A DNA stretch of 64,000 bases, taken from Setophaga petechia (lineage: Eukaryota > Chordata > Aves > Passeriformes > Parulidae). Position numbers and translations under genes: made by a program. The DNA is taken from assembly GCA_024362935.1 (NCBI GenBank), contig JANCRA010000012.1, positions 2,914,001 to 2,978,000 on the forward strand, given 5' to 3'. Of this stretch, positions 47,967 through 59,465 are shown piece after piece (within the stretch, counting starts at the first letter, position 1; each line of letters starts with the position of its first letter). The notes under the pieces are model-generated. The model was not told the DNA's origin. It ran no database searches and worked only from the letters and a program-made list of their open reading frames with translations.

Positions 47967-50900
47967 ATATTGACTTAAGGGTGGTCTTTATACTTGTATC
48001 TTTCTGCTGACAGAAAGGAGCTTGTTTCTTGTTTTAGTCTCTTGCTTCAAAATTTTAAATTCTGACAAAAGAAAGCAAAGTACACACTGAATGCTCTGCT
48101 CTCAGTACAGACTGCAATCAGCAACATTCTTTCAAATTCCACTCTGAAGCTTGCAAAGGAAAGGCTTCATTCTGCCAGACGGTAGTATTAAGTATCACAT
48201 GGAAGGCAGTCATAATTCCAGTTCACTGTACCAAGGAGTGTTTAAAGTAGAAGTAAACTTGTAATACAAATGAAGAAGGAAGCACAGATGAGATATGATG
48301 GTTCTTCTTGCTAAGCCTTAAGTGAAGGGATAAGAGCCCTCATATCTGCTCTATCTATCCTGCTTGTTTGAGCATCAGAAGCTAAAATACAGAAATGTAA
48401 TTTGGAGCCAAGGAACAAAACTCTCCAGAACTCATAAACTGCTGGGAGTCCTCATCTTGCTGTACTACACATAGGTCCCCTATAGCTTGTCCCCTCTCCC
48501 TGGTCCCATTAATCTTGCACTGTGCTGCACTCTGGCTTTGCTTCAGCAAGGCAGACAGAGAACATTGCTGCAGCCTATTTCATAGCATGATAAGGCATTT
48601 TATTGAGAACTACATATTCAAATTCTTCAGGCTGAAGAAGGCTCAGATTTTTCACTTCCAAGGATAAATGAAAAATCCCTAGGATATCACACTGTCTGCT
48701 CTGCTACTGGATTTCAGAATTTTCAATGAAAAATAAAGGAAAATGCTAATGTAATTTTATAGTTGCTCAGAGCGTTCTGTTATGATCAATTATCACCCTG
48801 CTATTTCTGTTCTTTGACATACAAATAAATGGTATATTAAGAGGAAGGAAAGTTTTAACTCTACATCTCAAGATACAGAAGTATTACTGGAAGGATTCCT
48901 TCTCTTGCATGTTTATTAAGGAATTCTAGTGTGGTGGCTTCTGGAGGGAGCTCTCAGATCTGCACGAGGAGCTGTGCTGCCAGAAGGCTGAGTGTCCTGC
49001 TGCTCCCCTGTGTGGGCTTAGGAGGAGAGCTGTGGAACATTCTGCCGCAGAGGCAAAGAGACAGGCTGTGTTCCAGGAAGGAGAGAAAAGCAGGACTAAC
49101 AGAAGAGAACTTAACATAGGTCTGTGGAGTCAGGAGTTTCTTGTGGGTCTGTGATCCTGTTATGAGGATCTCATAAACAGGGTTATGAGTACACAAGTCC
49201 CCTCTCCCTGCAGTGGGGATCTGAACTCTCTACCTTCATTCTGGAGAGAGGCAGATGCTTTTCACTGCAAACATTCCTGTGCAGATGCTTAACAGGGAGG
49301 TAATCTGGCCTTTACATTTTTGCTACTGCAGTATGAAGGCAATTCCAGGGAGGACAACTCAAGCAAATGAAGGGGAGAAACAAGTCTCATCCATGTAGCC
49401 TCTAGCTATCCCTGCATCACACAGTCAAGTAAAGATGTAAAATGGAAAGGAAATGAGAAGGGATGAGAAAGTAAGTGAAGCTCCTCCATTTTCATCACTT
49501 TTTGTTCATTATTTTAACCCCCTTTGCATAAACTGACAAAATACACACGAGTCATTACTTGTTTTTAACACTTAACATTGTTCATTTAATTGTAAGGAAT
49601 TAAGAAGGAGTGGCTGTGCTTACACATTATTATTAATGTACTTGAAAACAGTGAATAATCTACACAGCTCAGTTATAGGGATCCCCATGTCCCAAAGAAA
49701 GCAATTATAAAGATTTACATTATAATTGATATCTTACTCTGTAAAGAAAAATAAAAGCCCTCAGCTACCTAAGTCGTTACAATTAATTAATCACAAAATA
49801 CTCCATAAAGATTAACAGTGTCCTCATCCCAGGAATGCTCAAATAAAAAAATGCCAAAAGGCAGAAGAACATTAAAAATCTGTAAGTTATCAGTAAAACA
49901 TGTCTAATTTTGCAGTTACAGACTGTGACAAAACCAAGTCATAGCTGTATGTACAGTCTTAACATCCAGGTGATTTTCAGGCCAGTACCATTCTGCTTTT
50001 GTGTTCCACATGCACAGGCCAGCCCCACACTGAATCTTCTAAGTGTACTGGATTGCAAAGTACAATAGCTGAGAGCCTGTTTCAGTACTTGAATGGACTT
50101 TGTCAGTGATGTTCCATGGCCCTGAAAGGCTGGAGTACCTCCCTTGCAGCCACACCATCCTCCAGACACTGTGGAGCCTTTACTGGTCATCCCATGTCAG
50201 CAAGGCAGTACCATCCCACCTACCAGGCTGTGTCTTGTTCAGCTGTTCCTGAAGTGTTGATGGATGAGAATGCAGCATTTGCCTTGTTTGCCAGATTTAT
50301 TGTATGCTCTGTGTTCATTCTCCATACTCAGTGAATTCACATAATGATGAACTGTCCCTCTGATCTACTGTCCCAAGCCACAGCTGCCAGGAAACACAAC
50401 CAGTGTGCAGGCCCTGCAAAGCCATATGCCTTGGCAGCCCAACAAACTTCTGCCCTCGAGCCTGCTACAGAAAACCAAGTCTCACAATGCACCACAGGGA
50501 CGTGTCCTCCTGGCAGCAGTTCTGCATTCCCACGGAGGAGGGTGGATTTGCTCCGTGCAACTCCCACAAGACTGTCACAGGCACAGCATGACCATGAGAG
50601 CTGCTGCCTGGAGCCTGTCAGGCATAACAGCATGCATGGTGCCAAGGTAATTTACTTGTCTCAAGCTTGGTATCCACATGTGCAGATGTGTCAGACCTGC
50701 CAACATCCACCTACCACGTAAGGTCAATTATTCCTTGTATATTGAGTTGTGGACATCAGGCAGCCTTTGTCACATCTTTTTGCAGATACTGCCTGCATAT
50801 TAATTTAGGCATTGGCCTACCCACAAGACATGTTCCATGATATTGGAAGGACATAGTGTCCAGGAACTTCGGTTGGTGACATTCCTCATTTTATATCCCA

Positions 50901-51364
50901 GAAAAGGGAATGCAGAACCGAAATACAATCTTCACTGGCTTCTGCTGTCTAATGTTTGCAAATGGGCATGTACAAATGGAGATTTCCCGGCATTAATTTC
51001 CAGGTGTAAGCCTACTTTCTCACAGATTCCAAAACACACATGTCCAACAAGATTGGAAAAAAACTCCCAATAAAACCAGTGCTTTAGCAAGTTTATAATA
51101 GAGCACTTTTGAATAATAATATAGCAACAATGAGAAAGAGTTAAAATATCTGGTTTTACTATTCAAGAACTCATAATCATCTTTTCCCCTTTGACTATTG
51201 CTTACACAAGAATATTTGGCTTAATTTCAGCTCAGAGATTTAGAAGTGACTAAAGTAAAGAACTGAGAAAGGGAAAAATCTAGCAGCATTTCTCAAAAAA
51301 ATTAGAACTCAAATAAAAGTAAGAAAGAGTAAATTCTTAAAAGCAAGGAGCAATATCAGAACTA
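47967..51364. other. Spacer, no gene recognised
   Basis: No supported exon. The segment 50340-50720 is less AT-rich and open for 125 codons on the plus strand, but the translation is not recognisable and no promoter or splice context supports it. Confidence 0.55.
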
Positions 51365-51500
51365 CTAAAAATCCAACTGTATACATGACCCTGAGCAACC
51401 AGACCCTGTCGGACAGGCTCAGAACAGGAGGGATGTACTAGGTGATCTCCAGAGGTCTCTTCCACACTAAACCTCTTCTGTGGCTTTATGCTACAGAGGT
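51365..51500 (+). mobile_element. CR1 LINE fragment, 3' end
   Basis: A short plus-orientation CR1 3' end. CATGACCCTGAGCAACCAGA and AGGTGATCTCCAGAGGTCTC, followed by a TTCTGTGGCTTTATG-like terminus, match the usual family ending. Only the last 130 bp or so are present. Confidence 0.88.
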
Positions 51501-51664
51501 AGCATTTCATGTCTGTCTTACATCTGGAAAGATGCCCACACTCAGAAAGAAAATATACTTTGGAGATGTAGTGTGGTTAAATGTGGTACAGTAGCTGCAA
51601 ATCATGTTCCTCCATTCCTGGCTGCCAACATTGAGCTTTGTAAGGGATGCTCCCCCTAAGAGCT

Positions 51665-51696
51665 ATTAGGGTGAGATTACATTAGGGTGAGATTAC
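51665..51696. repeat. Perfect 16-bp tandem duplication
   Basis: ATTAGGGTGAGATTAC is present twice in direct succession without a mismatch. Each copy contains TTAGGG, the vertebrate telomere hexamer, but there is no TTAGGG array. Confidence 0.95.
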
Positions 51697-54600
51697 ATGC
51701 AACACATGTAATGAAGAGCTGGATTCTCATTTATCAATAGAACAGGTTTTTCTTGTAATCCTATGAGTGAAGCCTTGGGTAAAACTTTTTAAATTTGTGC
51801 GGTGTTTTGTTATTTTTGGCAAACCTGCAGGTGCTGATGGTTACCTCCTTGCTTCTATAACCTAAGGCACTTTCTTAACTTTATTGCTCTACACAGCCAG
51901 CCACACTTACAGAAGTGGAAATACTCTCATTAGTAAAGCCACAGCACTGCACGTGTGTGTAAATGGTTGGCACTTGTGCATGGCTTAGCAAGTGGGCTCT
52001 TGCAGGACGCTCTGTAATCTAGGCGTAGTAATGTGGAGATCTCCAGGAGTATCCTTGGTGAACTACTTACCTCTGACTAGTAAATATCAGTGGTTGCATA
52101 ATTTCTCACTATTCTGAATTTATATTATGAAATACTAATTTGGACACAAGCCCCTATTGCTAGAGCATGCCTAAGGCTATAGGCTGAAGTTATGGATCAA
52201 ATCCATTTTGTTTGTCCAGGAAGAGACAAGAGGCAAACTTCCTTATACAAACTTGGAACAGATGAAACCCTGAGAGCTGAACAGGGGAGACAATGGGCAG
52301 GGATGGTAAAGTTGTCAGTCATGATGCAGAAAATAAAGTTACACTAAATAAGTAAATTAGCATTTTCTTTGGAAAGCAGCAAGAAGATCAAATCAATGGG
52401 GAGATGCTTTATATCCCATCATTATCTACTAGAACTTATTAAAAAATAATCACATGAAACCCCCTCAAATACGGAAACGGTCTGCAAACTGTTTATTAAG
52501 GACTTAATTAAAAAGTAATCTGAACTGTTTTCAACTTAACTGCTTGAACCTTGAAGTTCTATTAAAAATGGAACACACCCCTCCCCCCATTTTACATGGG
52601 GAACTATGGGCCATGTAGTCTGCCCTGAAGAGAACCTGCAGAGATCACGCTGTGTAAGTGTCACAGCTAATGCCAACCAACAAGGTAATGGCAGACACCC
52701 CCTGCGATGAAGGCTGGGGGATGGATGTGCCTTCTTCCTAACCCTGCTGGTGTCAGATCATGTCATGTTTTCTGCTGACAAGAACTGAAAGCGTTCCAGC
52801 TCTTCACCGTGCTGAAAAGCTTCTTGTAACTGATGCATTTTGGTAGAAACCAGAGAGAAGAGCAGGACTTATAACAGGAAGCCAGAAAGCCACATCTGAA
52901 GCCAACTGTATCAAATACATTTGGATAAAATGACAAATTTGTTTGATATACTCAGAAATAAGTATTTGATGTACTAGATTCTTTTGAAGGCTTTTCTAAG
53001 ATATTAAGTATGTATTTGTTAGTTTTTTGATACAGAAAATTACAGCATATGAATAACTTTCATGCTTAGTCACAAACTGCTAGATACATGACAATAACAG
53101 CAAAGATATTTGATGAAGAAAGGTTAGATGCATATATTATTATATAAATTATATTATTACATAAAGCTTCTGCTGGAGCAGAATTAAATTTGGATATAAT
53201 GACATTTTCACATAAGAAGAAAAATTAAAGTAAAAAAATAACAGTCAAGTCAAGCAACACAGGTAATATCTGCAGAAAATATAATGCTGCCTCTAGGCAT
53301 TCAGCTGTTTGTGGGCTGTAGCTGTTAAGCATGATTCTAAAGCTACAAAAGGAAAATTAGTCTTTATGATACTAGATCCCAGTGTATTTTCTTATGTGAA
53401 TGTAAGACAAACACACTTTTTTGATTAGTAAAAGAAATAAAACTAGAAAATAGTGTTAAAGGAATGTCAATTAGTAAAACCTGCAAAAGCCTATTTTCTG
53501 AAGAAAGAAACAAGGGGCCATATAAAACTTGCTCTGTATCACACAGTGGAAAGCAGGAGTGACTCTACCAAAATCTGAAATACACAGCATGGAACTGCTG
53601 GCAGCAGGAGCTGGATCAGGCTACATGGTTTCTTTAAACACAATACTTTTGTGGCTCTGCAGAGGCTGTGCAGTAATTCCCTGCTTTGCCAGGGACAGGA
53701 AGGTATGTGCCTCCCCAGGCACTGCTGATGCAGAAGATGTCAGTGAGGTGGAATAATTGCTGAGGTACCTGTCTCATTCTATCTGTGCTAATGGAAGCAC
53801 TGAGGTGTTAATGGATCCAGACACTGTATACATGTACCACAAAATAGGCAGCAGCTGCTCAAAAATTCACACTGAAACTGTAATATTGTGGTAAAAGAGG
53901 AGAAAAAAGATTCAATGTGCACCTGACTGAAAGTCATCATTGAAAGGTTTTCAGCCCCACGCATGCAAATACACACTGATGTAGACACAGTGCACTTCGT
54001 GAACATTTGAAAAAAAAAATTGTATTACCTCCTGGGCTTTTAATGGGATTTTTAGCTTTGCAGTCAGTGGAGAGTGGAGAATGTCCTTACACAGAGCCCA
54101 TACCTGCACTGCATAAAACAGCTGCATTTCAAAGTAACAAAAATACTCACTAAGAAAGAAGTTAATGTTCTAGGGGCAATCAGTACACAGATATTTTTTA
54201 GAAGCTAATGTTTGGGATAATCTTTATAGAGAAACTGGGATGGTTTCATTCCTCATGTTCTTAAACATTTTTGCATTTCCCAGTCTTTAACATGAGGTAA
54301 GTAAATCCACAGCTCCACAGGCCTGGCTGCATGGAAATGGTGGGTTTATTCACTTTTAATATACATTAGCTGTCTATGCTTATGTACAGGCACTCGGGAT
54401 ACTGCATTAACCTCCTCCTCACATGTTGTGGGACTTTCTGCATACTTATCTACCTATTGCACAAAAAGGAGACGGGGGAAAAAAGAGTTGAAACTCTTAA
54501 ACAGCCTCAAAAACTCTGTAAAGTCCACAAAGTGGACAGAAATTTAAATTACATTCCTCTTTGGGCATGGAGTACTCAGCCCTGTCTAGGAAAAATGTCT

Positions 54601-57252
54601 GAATTTCAATGGCATTGCTGAGAAGAGTGAATTTACTTCTTTGTATCTAGGCCCTACCTTCAGAGTGCATGAGGTAAGTTCCTGAAGAGTAGATTTATAA
54701 TTCAGCAGAAGGCTTGCTGATACAAATTTTATCTGTATTTCTTCAATACAGATTTCTGCAACCTCAGGCTTGTGAATTGCAAGGTCTGATGTGCTATGGG
54801 TTTCCAGCCACAAGCACAGTGCAAAAACTCCCAATATAAAAAAAAAATAAAAAGAAATGGCAAATTCATTTTACAGTAAGAGCACAAAGAATTGCTCAAA
54901 TAGATATTTTTGGAACACAGGTTGCTCCTGGATTGCAAACGTAATTTTATTTTGTAGGAAACAACGAGGAGTTTGATGCACTGGGGACAAACAGAAGTAA
55001 AGAGAGAGAATGCAATTTTAAAGCACTTTAGCACTTTACCATATAAAGAGATTTTTAAAAAATATACCTACAGTGTTATGAGGTAAGAGTTGAATTTTCC
55101 ACATGGTTCACTGGAAAATTTACTCTTGAAACTCTCTAAAACATCATTTATAGAAGGAACATGTCTGGAACCTTAACATGCAGCTCAAACCACTGTCACC
55201 AGGCTTGCACTACTGTTTCTTTAGGTATGGGACATGCAGGGTTGATTCTTATCAAGAGTTACTCCTTAGCAGCCTATATGATTAAAGACAGCACGCTGCT
55301 CTTGCCTGGATGCACAAAGAGTGCAACAAACACTATGGCATGAGAAACAGAGGGAAAACTATGTTGAACTGTTCACATCTCTCATGGGGAGGAAACAGAG
55401 GTAACTTATTTTAGGGTATCTCTACAAGCAGGCAGCAAGACAATACAGATTGGCTTTTAGGTCCAGACCAAATCTTGTTAACTTCAATCCCAGACAGCTG
55501 TGCCGTTTAATCTGGATAAAGATTACACAGCAATATAAAACACAGCATTAATCTGCTTGTAATGAATTTATTTTTATTTCTACTATTAATTAATTCAGGA
55601 AAAATTGTGCCCTTTTTTGGTTCTTGTTACATGTTTCTTTCCATGTGTATCTGCTGTGAGTAACTTAAAAAAAAAAAAAATCTGTTTTTGAAGTTTTCTT
55701 TTGCTAGACTCTTCTGTGGTGGTTGCAATGTCTCCATACACAAATGAAGTTCATGTACAGAGCACTACCATAGAGGCCACACATGCTTGCAACACACAAT
55801 CATTTTTAAGACTTAAATTCTGGATACAATAATGTAAAAAGGGATAATATTACTGTTACCATTTGCAGCGCAAACAGGACAGAATGTATATGGAATGACT
55901 TACTGCCTGGTAAGCAGTACCTAGTAGAATACACTGAAAAAACCCCTTAATTGTATTCAGATTAAGAAATCTGACAGAAGACTGGCAAACAAATTGTTTT
56001 TAAAAATGGGTGATGGCTTAAGTAAAATAAACGACCATCCTGAGAAAGTTAACTGCAGCTATTTTCTAACTCCAGCACAACCTCAAGACTACAGAAATTT
56101 GGACAGAAGAAATTGCATCACCTGCCAGAAAAATGACAGTACAGCACATACTGAACTTGACTAGCTCTGACCATGCCAGCACCTGCCCTTTCTGCACAGG
56201 CTGTTGGACCAGTGGAAGAGATAGGGAGCCTAAGAAAATCAGCATGCTGTTTCAAAGATGGAAATACACATCTGGAGTGCTGCAGGCACAGTTCTTTTCC
56301 ACAGCAAGACCTGAACACTCTGCAGAGAGAGCTCTTCCCAAAACAGAATGACGCAAGGTGAAAATGCCTTTTGGTCACTATTGTGCTCCACACAAAGGAT
56401 GTCTTCGTTTTAGGCAGTCTAAATAAATTTTTTATGTTGGATTTCTTCTTCTGCCTCACTTAGGCCATCTGGGCAGTTTGCTCATTAATTTAAAGGAACC
56501 AAAAGGGAAGATTTTCACTACCCTTATGCTCTCACTACCTCATCCTCTTCACTGCCCCAGGGCACAGCTCTTAAAACCAGAACAGAACCCACCAAAGGCC
56601 CTTGACTTCCCAAAAGCTGTTTTCAGCAAATTGCCAAGAGCTGACAATATGCATATTTTCATGCTTCTGCCCTCCCTGCTCCCTGCTGCCAGGGCTGTGT
56701 ATGGGTTTGGCTCAGCTCTCTGTCCCAGCTGGCCTGGCCACCTGCTCTGTGCCAAGGGCAGGCACTCCAGTGCAGCAGGACCCGCACCTTGCTCCAGCTG
56801 GGCTGCTCTGCCAGGTCATGCTGCAGGCCCTGCCACCCTCCCTTGCCCCAGGGCCACTCTGCTGTCAAGGATCAACTGAAATAACAAATTTGCACCATTA
56901 GCACTTGTCCTTTGGAGCACAGTTTTGTCTTTGTGTCAACATGGTATGCTGTTGCTTAAAAAGTCTCACTCTGAGGCACAACACAGTGTCCCCTTTCCCC
57001 ATAGAGTAGCTTCACTGCTCTTTTGGCTGCTAAACACACACATATATTGTGACAGCCATCACTGTCCAAGCTGTCAGTGACTGGCATCATCTCTCTGATA
57101 CTCATATATCAGATTAAACCCTTTTCTGGTCCAGAGATGGGGCAAATGAGAGGTGTTTTAAAAACTTTTATTCTATTTTTAGTCTCATGTGAAGGGTGAT
57201 TTCATTTCCCACACTCACACAGGGACATGTTTTGTTGTTTGACAGACAAGAG
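51697..57252. other. Spacer, no gene recognised
   Basis: No supported exon. The GC-richer segment 56500-56870 is open in several frames but unrecognised. A possible last MOV10L1 exon could lie in the right part of this stretch; I could not identify one. Confidence 0.5.
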
Positions 57253-57405
57253 TATCACAGAATTATTGGATAGCCTGAGTTGGAAGGGACCTTAAAGATC
57301 ATCTAGTTCTATGCCCCCTTCTGTGGGCAGGAACACCTTCCACTAGACCAGCTTGCTCAGAGCTCCATCCAGCCTGGCCTTGGACACTTCCAGGGATGGG
57401 GAAGT
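57253..57405 (-). mobile_element. CR1 LINE fragment, 3' end
   Basis: A minus-orientation CR1 3' end, about 150 bp. TATCACAGAATTATTGG, GAGTTGGAAGGGACCTTAAA and CCAGCCTGGCCTTGGACACT are typical. Low divergence by eye. Confidence 0.93.
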
Positions 57406-59369
57406 GCTATATTGTTAGGAATACATGGATCTCTTATGAAAACACACACTTCCACTAAGCATCATTGCACTAAAAGGCACATTAACAGAGAGAGCTCTCT
57501 CTGTTCACAAAATAGCACCAAATACCCAACTTTTATTGAAGCAAAATCATTTTGGCGGCTCTAGCTTTACTGTGCTCTAATAAAGACATGCCCAAGCATG
57601 TCAGGACCTGACACACAGGGTGTATTTCATGGATCTCCCTTCTGCATTATCACCTGTGTGGTTTTATGAAAGAACTGAGAAGCCACAAAGCACCACGCAG
57701 CTCCCTCAGCCACCAGCCAGAGCAGCACCTTTAGGCACCCATGTGCAGATTCAATACTACCACCTTTCCTTAAGAAGAGTGCACGTAGGTTACAGTATCT
57801 GCACATTGTGCATTGCAAGGGAAAGAAGCACAGTGCCTACCAGGAATGGAAATGACATGAAAGGACTGTAAACAAGGCAAACAGAAGCTTCCCATCTTTT
57901 TCCCTTGCTTCATTTGTTTCTCTGTAGCCTATACTCCTATCTAACACACTTCTGTTTGATACAGAAAGCCAGCTTGCTGTACTGGCAAGGCAATTTTAAA
58001 ATGAAAAAAAAAATTAAAAGTTGTCTGGCAAGACTTAATCACCAAGGAAAGGACAAGGAAGAGAGAAAAATACATTTTAATGGGAAAGCACAGTGCCAAA
58101 TTAAGCCAAGAGCAGAAATACTAATAACCTATTGTTTTGTTTTAAATTTGCCAAAATAAAACACAATACTTTATTCTACAGCACATTTACAGGAAGACAA
58201 AACAGTTTTAATTTTATTTTTTTCTTTAACCCATCATTTAAGGCATTGCTCTGACACGCACCACAGCAGATGGCTAAACTACAGTGGAAACCAAGAACAC
58301 CCTGTGTGAGCTCAGCTGTATATACAAAGGCCTTAAAAACTGCAAGTAGGGTTTTGGCTTAAGGTACTCAGTATCTGTTGAGGGGAGATATTTAATGTAT
58401 CATTCCAGTGCACATCATACATATATTACTGTAACACTCCCACAACAATGACACACATTTATGTTCCTGGGACAGTCCAGTTTTAGGTGGCATTACACAA
58501 GTCTGAGAAAACTAGAAGCTGAAACAATTATAGAATATGGAAAAGCTGATGTAGGAGTCCTTCAATACTTTTCTCCTGAAGCCTGGAGGATTCAGTCATA
58601 CTGTTCTTTGCAGAGGCACAGTAATACAAATTTAAACAGAAAAGCTAATAAGGTGCCACTATTGCTTTACACTATTAATTTCAACTTTTTCACTTCTTAA
58701 AAGAAAAAAAAAAATCTTGTTTGCAGAAACTTCTGTCCATTTCAGAACATGTGCCTCTCCCCGAGGGCAAGAAGGGCTTATCTGCTCAGGACTGAATTTC
58801 TTACAAAAGTGTTTTTAGTTTCAAAACAGATGAATACCAAAGTCTTGAATGCATCTTGAATACAAAAAAACTAGTCACACCTGTCAATTAAAGAGAGTAA
58901 CATAAAAATCTTGCTTACTTTCCCATAAACAACAGTTTTGATTAAAAAAATAGTATAATCTAGTATATAATACATATTGAACACTGCATTTATTACATGT
59001 TATCAGAAGGAACATATTTTAAATTTCAAGCACTTTGTTTTTAATTACAGTGAAATCACCTTAAATACTTCTGCTGTACCCTCCATCCTAATGATCATCA
59101 AATATGCCATTATCATTTGGGGATACATAAAATACCAAAGTCAACAACAGCTCTTATTTAATAAATAATGGTCAGACTCTTTTATGGGGAGGGAGAAAAC
59201 AGGGTTACATTACACCATTATGTTTACATAATGTTTACTTAGGAATGTAAAATCCAATCCTACTATGGTAACCCAGGTTGTTGTACTGATCAATCTTGCA
59301 AATGACACCAGTTCTAAAAATACTGTAAACTGATCAATATCTGGCAAGGTTAAAGTGAAGACCAGACAC
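57406..59369. other. MOV10L1 3' flank or 3' UTR
   Basis: AT-rich, with no recognised exon. The part from 59369 down to about 58970 may be the MOV10L1 3' UTR if the TAA at 59370 is the real stop. Confidence 0.45.
58989..58994 (-). terminator. Candidate poly(A) signal for MOV10L1
   Basis: AATAAA on the minus strand, about 375 nt past the TAA at 59370. It fits a transcript ending with the last recognised exon. If the gene has one more exon, the true signal lies further left. Confidence 0.3.
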
Positions 59370-59465
59370 TTACTTCTGCAGGTGTTCCAGCTCTGCAGGC
59401 AGGTCACAACCTATATAAACTCTGTTCATTAAACTGTATTCTAACAGTGCACAAAAACAGGGATC
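59370..59465 (-). CDS. MOV10L1: MOV10L1 last recognised exon, C-terminus
   Basis: Encodes [12 protein letters not shown]...[13 protein letters not shown] and then TAA at 59370-59372. The acceptor is ctcttgtag|GAT. The match to human (DPCFGALLEYS...GCDLPPALQSLQN) is clear to the LQ. The stop falls inside a strong donor-like sequence, CAGAA|gtaagt with the exon ending at 59374, and the human protein continues past this point for about 25 residues. So the bird gene either ends here or splices to a further, poorly conserved exon that I could not find downstream. Confidence 0.85.
   Translation of the reverse strand, partial: DPCFCALLEYSLMNRVYIGCDLPAELEHLQK

Noticed and set aside
50344..50721. A 125-codon plus-strand frame in the spacer
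   Set aside because: Unrecognised product in a locally GC-richer patch that is also open in other frames; nothing supports an exon.
56478..56901. Overlapping 133- and 99-codon plus-strand frames
   Set aside because: Composition-driven frames in a C-rich patch; no motif, no matched splice sites, and they disagree on frame.
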